A stretch of 64,000 nt of DNA from Sinorhizobium sp. 6-70 (GTDB lineage: Bacteria; Pseudomonadota; Alphaproteobacteria; Rhizobiales; Rhizobiaceae), in contig NZ_JASKLS010000008.1 in NCBI RefSeq assembly GCF_030124375.1, forward strand, positions 124,001-188,000, in the 5' to 3' direction. The notes under the pieces were generated by a model. It was not told the DNA's origin and ran no database searches. It saw only the letters and a program-made list of their open reading frames with translations. Position numbers and translations under genes: made by a program. Shown piece after piece: positions 46,224 to 55,203 of this stretch. Every line of letters starts with the position of its first letter. Within the stretch, counting starts at the first letter, position 1.

Positions 46224-47156
46224 ATGAAACCGAAGATCTTCATCGATGGCGAACACGGCACCACCGGGCTGCAGATCCGCACCCGCATGGCAGGTCGTAC
46301 GGATGTCGAATTGCTGTCGATCCCGGAAGCGGAACGGCGCAACGCCGCGATGCGCGAGGACCTGCTCAACGGTGCCGACATCGCCATACTCTGCCTGCCG
46401 GACGACGCGTCGCGCGAAGCCGTATCGATGGTCGCGGGCAACAATCGCGTACGCATCATCGACACGTCGACCGCCCATCGTGTCGCGCCCGACTGGGCCT
46501 ATGGCTTCGCCGAGATGGACAAGGCGCAGCCAGAAAAGATCCGCGAAGCGCGCCATGTTGCCAACCCCGGCTGCTACCCGACGGGCGCCATCGCCCTGAT
46601 CCGGCCGCTACGTCAGGCGGGTATCCTGCCGGACGGCTATCCGGTCACCGTCAATGCGGTTTCCGGCTATACCGGTGGCGGCAAGCAGATGATCGCGCAG
46701 ATGGAGGACGAGAAGAACCCGGACCACATCAGCGCGCCGCATTTCCTCTACGGCCTGACGCTCAAGCATAAGCACGTCCCGGAAATGAAGATGCACGGCC
46801 TGCTCGAACGCGCCCCGATCTTCTCGCCATCCGTCGGCAGATTCCCGCAGGGCATGATCGTGCAGGTGCCGCTGTATCTCGATGACCTTGCCGCCGGCGC
46901 GACGCTTGAAAGCATCCATGCCGCGCTCGTCGGGCACTATGCCGGCCAATCGATCGTCGAGGTTGCCCCGCTTGCCGAAAGCGCGCAGCTCGCCCGCATC
47001 GACGCGACGGAGTTCGCAGGTAAGGACACGATGAAGATTTTTGTCTTCGGAGCGAGTGGCGGAACCCATGTGAACCTCGTCGCCCTGCTCGACAATCTCG
47101 GCAAGGGCGCGTCAGGTGCCGCAGTCCAGAACATGGACCTGATGCTTTCGGCCTGA
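46224..47156 (+). CDS. argC: N-acetyl-gamma-glutamyl-phosphate reductase (short type)
   Basis: Third enzyme of arginine biosynthesis: NADPH-dependent reduction of N-acetylglutamyl phosphate to the semialdehyde. The 310-residue protein is of the shorter type-2 class. The nucleotide loop is IFIDGEHGTTGLQIRTRM and the catalytic cysteine is C117 in VANPGCYPTGAIAL. FGASGGTHVNLVALLDNLG ends the protein. A terminator follows. Closeness to agmatinase puts two arginine-related genes side by side. Confidence 0.96.
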   Translation: MKPKIFIDGEHGTTGLQIRTRMAGRTDVELLSIPEAERRNAAMREDLLNGADIAILCLPDDASREAVSMVAGNNRVRIIDTSTAHRVAPDWAYGFAEMDKAQPEKIREARHVANPGCYPTGAIALIRPLRQAGILPDGYPVTVNAVSGYTGGGKQMIAQMEDEKNPDHISAPHFLYGLTLKHKHVPEMKMHGLLERAPIFSPSVGRFPQGMIVQVPLYLDDLAAGATLESIHAALVGHYAGQSIVEVAPLAESAQLARIDATEFAGKDTMKIFVFGASGGTHVNLVALLDNLGKGASGAAVQNMDLMLSA

Positions 47157-47175
47157 ATGAGGCCGTAAAGACAAT

Positions 47176-47205
47176 GCCCCCGACAGTCGCCTGCCGGGGG
47201 CTTTT
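47176..47205 (+). terminator. Terminator of argC
   Basis: GCCCCCG and CGGGGGC close a 12-base loop with an inner CAG/CTG pairing, followed by TTTT, 20 bases after the argC stop. It is placed between the convergent argC and ctaA, so it may act both ways. Confidence 0.8.
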
Positions 47206-47227
47206 CTTATCGACATTGCTCGGATGG

Positions 47228-48331
47228 TTAGTCGCGGAGCTCGATCGCCGTCGATTTCGGGTATTCGCCGACGAAGCCGCGCCAATGCGCGATGGCGAAG
47301 CCGAGCACGACCAGTGCACCCGCCTGGTGCAGTACGCCCCAGCCGATTGGCACCTCGAGCACAAGCGTCGTGATGCCGATCATCGCCTGGACCGTCACCA
47401 GGGCGAACAGGACCACAGATCGTCGCGCATGCGTCGTTTCCGGCGCCGCCCGCAATGAAGCAAGCATGTGCGCCAGCGCCAGTGCGAACAGCAGATAGGC
47501 GCCGGCACGGTGGAGGAATTGCACGGTCTTCGGATTCTCGAAGAGATTGATCCAGGCGGGTTGCTGCACGAACAGCCCGCCCGGGATGATCGCGCCGTCC
47601 ATCAGCGGCCAGGTATTGTAGGTGAAACCTGCATCGAGACCGGCCACCAACGCGCCCAGGTAGATCTGAAACAGGCTCATGACAGCCAGGATAGCCGCCA
47701 ACGATCGCGAGCGTTTCGTCGGCGCGGCGTCGCCCGAATGCGGGCAAAGACCGCGCAGGATCCACATGCAGCCAGCAAAGATCAGGCAGGCGATGACGAG
47801 GTGCGTGGCAAGCCGGTACTGGCTGACCTCGGTGCGTTCGACGAGGCCGGAGGAGACCATCCACCAGCCGATGAAGCCCTGGAAGCCACCGAGCGCCAAG
47901 ATGCCGATAAGCGGCCACCTGAGGCGTCGCTCGATCCGACCCGTTACCCAGAAAAAGAAAAGCGGCAGGGCGAAGATCACGCCGATGGTGCGCGCCAACA
48001 ACCGATGTGCCCATTCCCACCAGAAGATCGTCTTGAACTCCTCGACGGTCATGCCCCTGTTGAGCTGTTCGTACTGCGGAATGCGCTGATAGAGGCGGAA
48101 CTCCTCTTCCCATTCCTCGGCGGAAAGCGGCGGTATGACGCCATGAATGGGCTTCCATTCCGTGATCGAAAGACCGGATTCGGTCAACCTCGTCGCACCG
48201 CCGACGAGCACCAAGGCGAACAGAGCGAAGAGAACGACCGCGAGCCAGCCGCGGATCTGCCGGCGGTTGCGCTCTGTCCTGCCGATCTCCCTCAGGAGCG
48301 TCTGTTCTGTTGCCAACTCGACGTGGGCCAT
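47228..48331 (-). CDS. ctaA: Heme A synthase (COX15/CtaA)
   Basis: Inner-membrane enzyme that oxidises heme O to heme A for aa3-type cytochrome oxidase. The 367 residues form eight helices. Heme-ligand histidines lie in FWWEWAHRLLARTIGV, LATHLVIACLIFAG, FLHRAGAYLLFALALAHM and VLHQAGALVVLGFAIAHW. GGATRLTESGLSITEWKPI is the family signature. I chose the ATG at 48331 because GAGGA precedes it. No ctaB is nearby. Confidence 0.95.
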   Translation of the reverse strand: MAHVELATEQTLLREIGRTERNRRQIRGWLAVVLFALFALVLVGGATRLTESGLSITEWKPIHGVIPPLSAEEWEEEFRLYQRIPQYEQLNRGMTVEEFKTIFWWEWAHRLLARTIGVIFALPLFFFWVTGRIERRLRWPLIGILALGGFQGFIGWWMVSSGLVERTEVSQYRLATHLVIACLIFAGCMWILRGLCPHSGDAAPTKRSRSLAAILAVMSLFQIYLGALVAGLDAGFTYNTWPLMDGAIIPGGLFVQQPAWINLFENPKTVQFLHRAGAYLLFALALAHMLASLRAAPETTHARRSVVLFALVTVQAMIGITTLVLEVPIGWGVLHQAGALVVLGFAIAHWRGFVGEYPKSTAIELRD

Positions 48332-48455
48332 GGCTTTCCTCATTTCTCGCCGGGACGCGGCCGTGCCTGCCGCAAGGTTCCCGAAAGCCGTTGATTTGCA
48401 CCAGAGTGCCGTGCAAAACAAGGCCGAAGCCTTTGCGGCATGCCGTCGCGGCTAC

Positions 48456-48543
48456 TGCGTGTTTCCTTAAATCGTAGTCAATTTAGGGAATTCAAAGTGC
48501 TACAGCATCTTTGGCGCGCCTGATAAGACGCGTGGCGCTGTAG
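48456..48543 (+). repeat. RIME-like palindromic repeat, copy c
   Basis: Same two-part element as at 45008-45098. A TTAAATCG part comes first. Then TTCAAAGTGCTACAGCATCT leads into a hairpin whose arms contain GGCGCGCC/GACGCGTGGCGC and end in CTGTAG. It fills the gap between ctaA and the DUF2842 gene. Confidence 0.85.
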
Positions 48544-48571
48544 TGAAGCGCAGCCATCCGAAGGAAATGAA

Positions 48572-48784
48572 ATGCCCGTACGCCTCAGAAAACTGATCGG
48601 CACAATCCTCATCATCATCCTCGTCATCGTTTATGCGCTGGCGGCCATCACCTTCGCTTCGCTGCTGCTCGGCGCATCGCCGTGGTGGGTGCATCTCATC
48701 TATTTCTTCCTGACGGGCCTGTTGTGGATCCTCCCCGCGATGCTGATCATCAAGTGGATGGAAAAGCCGGCCAAGAACCGTTGA
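48572..48784 (+). CDS. DUF2842-family small membrane protein
   Basis: A 70-residue protein with two hydrophobic helices (residues about 8-33 and 38-60) and the DUF2842 pattern RKLIGTILIIILVIVYALAA and WVHLIYFFLTGLLWILPAML. The family is widespread in alphaproteobacteria and of unknown role. It often lies next to ctaA, as here. The ATG follows GAAGGAAATGAA. Its stop is 15 bases before the phosphodiesterase start. Confidence 0.88.
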   Translation: MPVRLRKLIGTILIIILVIVYALAAITFASLLLGASPWWVHLIYFFLTGLLWILPAMLIIKWMEKPAKNR

Positions 48785-48799
48785 TTGCCGAGGCGCAAG

Positions 48800-49540
48800 A
48801 TGAGGATCGCGGTCATTTCCGATATTCACGGCAACGACCTCGCGCTGGAGGCCGTTCTTGCCGACATCGCCGCGCAGGGGATCGCGGAGATCGTCAATCT
48901 CGGCGATCATCTGAGCGGCCCGCTCAACGCCGCGAGAACCGCCAACATCCTGACCAAGCGCAACATGCCTGCGATCCGCGGCAATCACGACCGTTATCTT
49001 CTGACGCTCGATCCCGCCCGCATGGGGCCTTCCGACCGTGCCGCGCACGACGAGCTTGAACCGTCTCACCTTGCGTGGCTCGCGGATATGCCTGAAACGC
49101 TCGTCTATCGAGATGCGCTTTTCCTTTGTCACGGCACGCCGCGCAGCGATGAAACCTACTGGCTGGAAACGCTGACGGCCGATGGCGTAGTCCACATGGC
49201 GGGACGCGACATAATCGAGAGCTTCGCCGCGGACATCGACTATCCCGTCATCCTTTGCGGCCATACGCACATTCCGCGGGCCATCCGGCTCGCCGACGGC
49301 CGCCTCGTCGTCAATCCCGGCAGCGTCGGCTGCCCCGGCTACGACGATGACAAGCCCGTTCCCCACAGGGTCGAAACCGGTTCGCCGGACGCGCGCTATG
49401 CCATCGTCGAACGCACTGCCGGCGACTGGAATGTCACCTTCCGTTGCGTGCGCTACGATCATATGGCGATATCGCGCCTCGCTGCGCGTCGCAATCGTCC
49501 CGAATGGGCAAAGGCGCTTGCAACCGGCTTCCTCGACTGA
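48800..49540 (+). CDS. Metallophosphoesterase (YfcE/MJ0936-type)
   Basis: A 246-residue calcineurin-like phosphoesterase. Metal motifs: AVISDIHGNDLALE (D8, H10), VNLGDHLSGPL, IRGNHDRYLL and LCGHTHIPRAI, with NPGSVGCPG after it, as in YfcE-type phosphodiesterases. I chose the ATG at 48800 with GAGG seven bases before it; a TTG at 48785 is an alternative. Substrate unknown. Probably cotranscribed with the DUF2842 gene. Confidence 0.9.
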   Translation: MRIAVISDIHGNDLALEAVLADIAAQGIAEIVNLGDHLSGPLNAARTANILTKRNMPAIRGNHDRYLLTLDPARMGPSDRAAHDELEPSHLAWLADMPETLVYRDALFLCHGTPRSDETYWLETLTADGVVHMAGRDIIESFAADIDYPVILCGHTHIPRAIRLADGRLVVNPGSVGCPGYDDDKPVPHRVETGSPDARYAIVERTAGDWNVTFRCVRYDHMAISRLAARRNRPEWAKALATGFLD

Positions 49541-49774
49541 GCTTACTGCGCGTGTTCCAACGCGTGCAGGTCCGCGCCGGTGATTGCGGCAATGTTTCGC
49601 GTCACCTTGTCGACCGGCGTGCGGAACACGCGCTCACTGGCGTGCGCTTCATGCTTTGCTAACCGCATTCTCCTGTCGCCCGCGTAATAGGCGCCAGTCC
49701 GCTCGAAATTAAGCCGAATGTAGCGACATCTACGCTTAATGGATGCACGGCCCCGCTTCCGAACGGTAGATGAA

Positions 49775-51031
49775 ATGACGAATGCCTGTTTTACTTTGAC
49801 GTCGTTGGACGATCCGCTGCCGAGTGATCGCGTCCCGACCCAGTGTTCAAAAGCACAAGACACCGAAAAGATAACGGTCTCCATCCACACCGACATGGCC
49901 GCGCTCGAAGCGGAGTGGCGCGTTCTGGATGAGAATGGCCAGAACTCGCTACACCAGAGCTTCGACTGGTGCGCCGCATGGCGGACAACGCATGAGAGCC
50001 AGACGCTGTTCGTTCGCGTTGCGCGCGGCCGGCAAATGCTCTTTATCCTGCCGCTCGAAATCGACCGCGGGCTCCTCTTCCGCACGGCGCGGCTGATCGG
50101 TTCCGATCACAGCAATCTCAACACCGGTTTGTTTACCGATGAGGATGCAACGCCGCCTACGGAACTCGCGCGCGTGCTGACCTGCGGACTCAAACGCCAG
50201 TTGCGAGGGATCGCCGATATCGTCACCCTCGACAAGACGCCGGAAACCTGGCGCGGGAAGGCCCACCCGCTTGCCGCCCTGCCCGCCTTGCAGAACGCCG
50301 ACTCCTCGTTCCAATTGCCGCTCCTCGGGAATATCGAACGCACGCTGGCGCAGCTCAACGCAAAACGGCGACGCAAGAAGATGCGGATATCGGAGCGGCG
50401 TCTCGCCGCCCTTGGCGGCTATGACTACGTGGTCGCCCGCGAGACATCGGAAGCGCACGCGCTTCTCGAAACCTTCTTCCAGCAGAAGGCGGCTCGCTTC
50501 GAGGCACACGGCTTGCCGGACGTGTTTCAGGATGCCGAAACACGCGCCTTCTTTCGCCAGCTCGCGCAACGCGGTCAAGCGGCGGACGGCCGGTTGCTGG
50601 AGCTAAACGCAATTCGCCTCAAGGGCGAGCATGAAGGCCGGATCCTTGCGGTCGCCGGCCTTTCGCGCAAGGGCGACCATGTCATCTGCCAGTTTGGCTC
50701 GATTGACGAGGAAATTGCAGCCGACAGCAGCCCGGGAGAATTGTTGTTTTACAGGACAATCGAGCGGCTGTGCTCCGAAGGAGTGGCGCTCTTCGATTTC
50801 GGGATCGGTGACCAGCCCTACAAACGCTCGTGGTGCACAATCGAAACCCCGTTGCGGGACATCGTCGTGCCCGTTACGCTCCGCGGACATTTGGCCGCCA
50901 ATCTTCATCGCGGCGCGATGCTGGCCAAGCGCATGATAAAGGCCAACAAAGCATCCTACGCGTTCGTCCAGCGGCTGCGCCAGCAGCGTCAATCACCACT
51001 GGAGCCGGCGGCTGCGGCGGAGGAGCATTGA
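49775..51031 (+). CDS. GNAT-fold acyltransferase, CelD/BcsL-BioF2 family
   Basis: A 418-residue protein of the CelD/BcsL-like GNAT class (acetyltransferase_6), which is often found in polysaccharide clusters. Features are SLHQSFDWCAAWRTTHESQT in the N-terminal half, a repetitive basic helix LNAKRRRKKMRISERRLAAL in the middle, and DFGIGDQPYKRSWCTIETPL at the end, a signature of the group. It has no membrane segment. The start is uncertain: ATG at 49739 would add 12 residues. It lies beside the polysaccharide export genes and converges on the co-polymerase gene, so acetylation of the polymer is a plausible role. I see no gene in 49541-49774. Confidence 0.85.
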   Translation: MTNACFTLTSLDDPLPSDRVPTQCSKAQDTEKITVSIHTDMAALEAEWRVLDENGQNSLHQSFDWCAAWRTTHESQTLFVRVARGRQMLFILPLEIDRGLLFRTARLIGSDHSNLNTGLFTDEDATPPTELARVLTCGLKRQLRGIADIVTLDKTPETWRGKAHPLAALPALQNADSSFQLPLLGNIERTLAQLNAKRRRKKMRISERRLAALGGYDYVVARETSEAHALLETFFQQKAARFEAHGLPDVFQDAETRAFFRQLAQRGQAADGRLLELNAIRLKGEHEGRILAVAGLSRKGDHVICQFGSIDEEIAADSSPGELLFYRTIERLCSEGVALFDFGIGDQPYKRSWCTIETPLRDIVVPVTLRGHLAANLHRGAMLAKRMIKANKASYAFVQRLRQQRQSPLEPAAAAEEH

Positions 51032-51036
51032 GCGTT

Positions 51037-51058
51037 TGAAGCGCGCGCGTGCGCTTCA
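51037..51058. terminator. Hairpin between convergent genes
   Basis: TGAAGCGC-N6-GCGCTTCA, a perfect 8-bp stem, lies between the acyltransferase stop and the co-polymerase stop. It lacks a T-run, so its termination strength is uncertain. Confidence 0.45.
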
Positions 51059-53194
51059 GGCCGCGTGGCGATCCGGAAAGTCGGGGTCGCTTTCGCGCTG
51101 TCCGGTCATCAGCACGATGTTGCGGTATCCGGCCTCGCCGAAGTCTGTGAGCAGTTCCACAATCCGCTCATCGCTGACGGACGAAGCCGACAATATGATT
51201 TCCGTGCCCTCTCGCCGGGCAATTCTGGATACGGCGCCGGCGTCAGCCGCGCCACACTCGACCAGGACCAGGTCATAGGCATTGGTGAGCGCATCGATGA
51301 TCATCTGCAGTCGCTCGATGCCACGCATTGCTGTCCGCGGGTCGGAATTTCCCCGGGGGACGAGATGCGCCTCCGAGAAGCGGTCCGCGTGTATCGATTC
51401 GCCGAAGGCGACTTCCCCCGAGAGCAGGTTCGTTATTCCCGGCAGCGCCGACGACTGTACCATCAGCCGCGTCGGGCAAGCCGAGCCGGAAAGATCGATG
51501 AGAACGACTTTCTGCCCGTCCTCCGCCAGGAGCCGCGCCAGCATGACAGTCGCGGTCGACCCTTCGTCACCGCCCGGCGATACCGAGACGGCGATACGGA
51601 CGTTCTGGTCGAGAAGGTGGGCGGCAACGAACTCGATCGAAAAGTCGCTTTCCGCCGTCTTCGTGTCCTCAGCAGGCTCAACGTCCTTTTCGACCGCCCC
51701 GATGTCCCCGAGCACGAGAATCGACTCCGCAGACTCCGGTTCCGTCGGAACGGCGGGCAATTGTTCCGAAGCGTCCGGTTCCGCAACAGAAACGGGCCTG
51801 AGCGCCCGTCCGCTGAAGAGCTCGCCGAGCATGATGACGACACAACTGATCAGGAAGGCGGCGAGCGCCGCGACCACTGTGATCGGCATTACCTTCGGGA
51901 AGTCTGGGGTGCTTGGTACGACCGCGTTCGAGATCACGCGCGCATCTGCCGGCACTGCGTTCGCAACGGTGCGCGATGTCGCCTCTCTATATCGGGCGAG
52001 ATAGGTTTCGAGAAGCTGACGCTGCGCGGTTGCTTCGCGCTCCAGTGCGCGCAGTCCGACCTCCTCCTCTCCCGCCTGCGCGGATTGCGCCTTGAGCGTG
52101 TTGAGGCGCTGCAGCAACTGTTCTTCGCGCAACTGCCCGACCTTTGCTTCGTTCTCCAGGCTGACGAGCACCTTGCGGGTCTCGGTGCGAATCTGCTGCC
52201 TGATGCCTTCAAGCTGCGACTTCAGTGCCTTGAGACGCGGGTGGCCGTCGAGCAATGACGTCGACAGGTCCGCAATCTGCGCCCGGACGTTGGCTTCGTT
52301 TTCCTTCAACCGCTGGATCATTTGAGAGCCGACGACGTCCGTCAGTGTGTCTGGCGCACGGCCGTCGGCGACCGCCGTCCGCACGCCCTTCGCGCGCGCC
52401 TCGGCATTGGCTCGCTCTCCGCGCACGCGGGCGAGCTCACTCGAAATATCCGTGAGCTCGCGCGTGGCGAAGTTTTCCGTCTGACCGGTCGGCAACAGGC
52501 CGGACGAGGCACGGTAGGCCGCAACTTTCGCTTCTGCCTCACGCACCTTCTCGCGAAGGTTGGCGATCTCCGGTTCCAGCCAGCGGCTTGCCTCCGAATT
52601 CGAATCGAGTTTCGCGCCGCTTTGCAGGGATAAGTAGACTTTTGCCATCTCATCAGGGATGGCCGCCGCGAGCTTGGGGTCTTTCGAGGTGAAGGCGATG
52701 GCGATCACCCGCGACCTTTCGACCTGATAGACCTGCAGCTTGGAGTCGAACTCCTTCAGCACCCGCTCTTCTGGCGGCAAGTCGAGAGGGTTCTTCTTGA
52801 GGCCGAGCATCACCAGAAGATCGGAAAGCGCCGAGGGTTCGGCCGAAGGATCGAACTCCTTGCGTTCATGCAGCTTCATGTTGCGCGCGACCTGTTTGAT
52901 CAGATCGGCGGAGCGCAGCACTTGCACCTGACTTGAAATACCCGATTCATCGAAAACCCGGTCGGATCCCGTCGGCGCAAGCTGGTTCGTTCCGCTGAAC
53001 TCCGGTTCACGCGACTCGATCAGCAGTCGCGTTTCGCTCTGATACTGAGGAGCGATCATCGTCGCTGTGGCGAAAGCCGCAGCCGCGACGCACGCCGTGG
53101 CGAGCAAAACCCGGGCTCGCCGCTTCCAGACGGCGCGGAAGAGGCCGCCGAGATCTATATCCACATCCTGCTGCCCGCTGCCGATGCTCGACAT
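51056..53194 (-). CDS. Polysaccharide co-polymerase, GumC/Wzc-like, with degenerate kinase domain
   Basis: A 712-residue inner-membrane protein that sets chain length and links polymerase to the export channel. A Wzz domain spans residues 10-100 with TM1 at 28-47, then a long coiled coil (200-400) and TM2 at 436-458. The C-terminal domain resembles BY-kinase, but the P-loop reads SPGGDEGSTATV (about 539-550) without the lysine. The Walker A' strand is VVLIDLSGSA without the second acidic residue, and no tyrosine cluster ends the protein. Kinase activity is therefore unlikely. The start at 53194 gives MSSIGSGQQD. It is divergent from the export operon by 199 bases. Confidence 0.92.
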   Translation of the reverse strand: MSSIGSGQQDVDIDLGGLFRAVWKRRARVLLATACVAAAAFATATMIAPQYQSETRLLIESREPEFSGTNQLAPTGSDRVFDESGISSQVQVLRSADLIKQVARNMKLHERKEFDPSAEPSALSDLLVMLGLKKNPLDLPPEERVLKEFDSKLQVYQVERSRVIAIAFTSKDPKLAAAIPDEMAKVYLSLQSGAKLDSNSEASRWLEPEIANLREKVREAEAKVAAYRASSGLLPTGQTENFATRELTDISSELARVRGERANAEARAKGVRTAVADGRAPDTLTDVVGSQMIQRLKENEANVRAQIADLSTSLLDGHPRLKALKSQLEGIRQQIRTETRKVLVSLENEAKVGQLREEQLLQRLNTLKAQSAQAGEEEVGLRALEREATAQRQLLETYLARYREATSRTVANAVPADARVISNAVVPSTPDFPKVMPITVVAALAAFLISCVVIMLGELFSGRALRPVSVAEPDASEQLPAVPTEPESAESILVLGDIGAVEKDVEPAEDTKTAESDFSIEFVAAHLLDQNVRIAVSVSPGGDEGSTATVMLARLLAEDGQKVVLIDLSGSACPTRLMVQSSALPGITNLLSGEVAFGESIHADRFSEAHLVPRGNSDPRTAMRGIERLQMIIDALTNAYDLVLVECGAADAGAVSRIARREGTEIILSASSVSDERIVELLTDFGEAGYRNIVLMTGQRESDPDFPDRHAA

Positions 53195-53393
53195 GCCCCA
53201 ACTCCGAAGGTTCCTCAGTCGGCAGGAAGGTAAAAGAACATGGTAACACAAGGGTTAATTTCCAGCACAACCCTAAGGTGGCGCGCTCCTTGCCGACGCC
53301 ATATCAAAATTCCTGGGGCGAGTTTACCGGCTATTAACCCTAACGGATCGATAACGTCGTCACAGGTGATCGTTTCCGGAGCCCGAGACCCGC

Positions 53394-53969
53394 ATGTCGA
53401 CCGCAGGCAAAAAGACAGCACGCGCTATCGCATTGGCGATATTGTCGGCACTGGTCGGCGGCTGCACTAGCTACCAGCCGGCTCCCAAAGCCTTCAGCGA
53501 GGCCACCATCCAGCCCTACAGGCTGGACAGCGGCGACCGCCTTCGCATCAACGTCTTCGAACAGGCCGGCCTTACTGGCACCTATACCGTCGATCAGGCC
53601 GGTTATGTCGCCTTCCCGCTGATCGGCGCGGTACCGTCGCGCGGCCATACGCTGCCGGAGCTTGAGGGCATGATCGCCGCAAAGCTGCGCGAGGGCTTTC
53701 TCCGGGATCCGGACGTCACGATCGAAGTGGACCGCTATCGCTCGGTGTTCATCATGGGCGAAGTGGGCCAGGCGGGCCAATACAGCTACGTTCCCGGCAT
53801 GACGGTCCAGAATGCGATCGCGGTGGCCGGCGGCTTCTCGCCGCGTGCGAACCAGTCGAACGCCGACATCACCCGCAAGATCAACGGCCGGATCATTACC
53901 GGCCGCGTGCCGATTTCCGATCCGGTCATGGCCGGCGACACGATCTATGTCCGCGAACGGTTGTTCTGA
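53394..53969 (+). CDS. Polysaccharide export lipoprotein, Wza/OPX family (short)
   Basis: Periplasmic/outer-membrane lipoprotein of 191 residues. Lipobox LVGGC puts the modified cysteine at C24. The poly-export domain has YRLDSGDRLRINVFEQAGLT (about 43-62), and the SLBB domain has YRSVFIMGEVGQAGQYSYVP. It lacks the long C-terminal helix that forms the Wza outer-membrane pore, so it is the shorter OPX type. First gene of the operon; the next start is 5 bases after the stop. Paired with the divergent co-polymerase gene. Confidence 0.94.
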   Translation: MSTAGKKTARAIALAILSALVGGCTSYQPAPKAFSEATIQPYRLDSGDRLRINVFEQAGLTGTYTVDQAGYVAFPLIGAVPSRGHTLPELEGMIAAKLREGFLRDPDVTIEVDRYRSVFIMGEVGQAGQYSYVPGMTVQNAIAVAGGFSPRANQSNADITRKINGRIITGRVPISDPVMAGDTIYVRERLF

Positions 53970-53974
53970 CATCC

Positions 53975-55144
53975 ATGCAGAGCGAACGTCCACTGCGCAT
54001 CCTTCATTGCTTCAGGTCGCCGGTCGGCGGCATATTCCGGCACGTGCGCGATCTTGCCGAAGCCCACGCCAATGCCGGGCACGAGGTTGGAATTCTGTGT
54101 GACAGCACGACCGGCGGCGCCCATGAGGACGCCCTGTTCGATGCGATCCGCCCCTATCTGGCGCTCGGCATCGTTCGCCTGCCCATTCACCGCGCCATCG
54201 GACCGTCCGATATTTTTGCACTTTGGCGCAGCTACAAGGAAATCAGAAGTTTGCAACCGGATGTGCTGCATGGGCACGGCGCCAAAGGCGGCGTCCTTGC
54301 GCGCATCATCGGTTCAGCCTTGCGGGTCAACAAGTATCGCGTAGCCCGCCTCTATTCGCCCCATGGCGGCAGCCTCCACTACGATTCAAGATCGTTGAAA
54401 GGTCGGGCGATTTTCCGTCTCGAGCGCCTGCAGGAGCGCCTCACCGACGCTCTCGTCTTCGTCTGCGATTACGAACGCCAAACCTATTTCTCGAAGGTCG
54501 GCCGGCCGCCGGGTCGCAACGAACTGATTTACAACGGCATCGACGACCGCGAATTCGACCCCGTCCCGGTTGCGCCAGATGCAGTGGATTTCCTCTATAT
54601 CGGCATGATGCGGGACCTCAAGGGTCCCGACCTGTTTGTAGAGAGTTTTGCCGCGGCGGAGCGGATCGCCGGGCGGCCTCTCTCCGCCCTGATGATCGGC
54701 GACGGGCCGCAACAGCAGCAATACGCAGAGATGAAACTGCGCAAGGGACTGGGGCGGCGCATCAAGATGCTTCCGGCCATGAAGGCGCGGGAAGCCTTCG
54801 CCCTTGCGCGCACGGTCGTCATCCCGTCGCGCGCGGAAGCGATGCCCTACATCGTGCTTGAGGCGCTTGCCGCCGGTAAGCCCGTCATCGCGACACGGGT
54901 TGGCGGGATTCCGGAGGTTTTCGGCGCCGACAGCGGCGCTCTTGCCGAACCTAAGGTCGATTCGCTCGCCCAGATCATGGCTGCCACGATTGTCGAGCAC
55001 GACTGGCCCGAAAGAATGATGCCGGATCCGCAGGCGTTCAAATCCCGCTTCGCCGCGTCGGTCATGACAAAGAGCGTGATGCGGCTATATCGCGATCTGG
55101 CAGGCGATGCGGCTCGCGCACGAGGACAGTTGCTTACAACGTAA
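53975..55144 (+). CDS. Glycosyltransferase, GT4 family
   Basis: A 389-residue cytoplasmic GT-B glycosyltransferase. The N-terminal acceptor side has HCFRSPVGGIFRHVRDLAEA and LHGHGAKGGVLARIIG. The C-terminal donor side has the GT4 motif RAEAMPYIVLEALAAGKPVI with its E-x7-E pattern. It is likely to add a sugar to the lipid-linked repeat unit. A paralogue of similar layout lies at the operon end (58004-59182). Substrate unknown. Confidence 0.9.
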   Translation: MQSERPLRILHCFRSPVGGIFRHVRDLAEAHANAGHEVGILCDSTTGGAHEDALFDAIRPYLALGIVRLPIHRAIGPSDIFALWRSYKEIRSLQPDVLHGHGAKGGVLARIIGSALRVNKYRVARLYSPHGGSLHYDSRSLKGRAIFRLERLQERLTDALVFVCDYERQTYFSKVGRPPGRNELIYNGIDDREFDPVPVAPDAVDFLYIGMMRDLKGPDLFVESFAAAERIAGRPLSALMIGDGPQQQQYAEMKLRKGLGRRIKMLPAMKAREAFALARTVVIPSRAEAMPYIVLEALAAGKPVIATRVGGIPEVFGADSGALAEPKVDSLAQIMAATIVEHDWPERMMPDPQAFKSRFAASVMTKSVMRLYRDLAGDAARARGQLLTT

Positions 55145-55203
55145 GCGTTTCTTAGTGGCTTTCTGCTATCCGGGCGCAGGGACTTCAGCGCCAGGAAGAG
55201 ACC

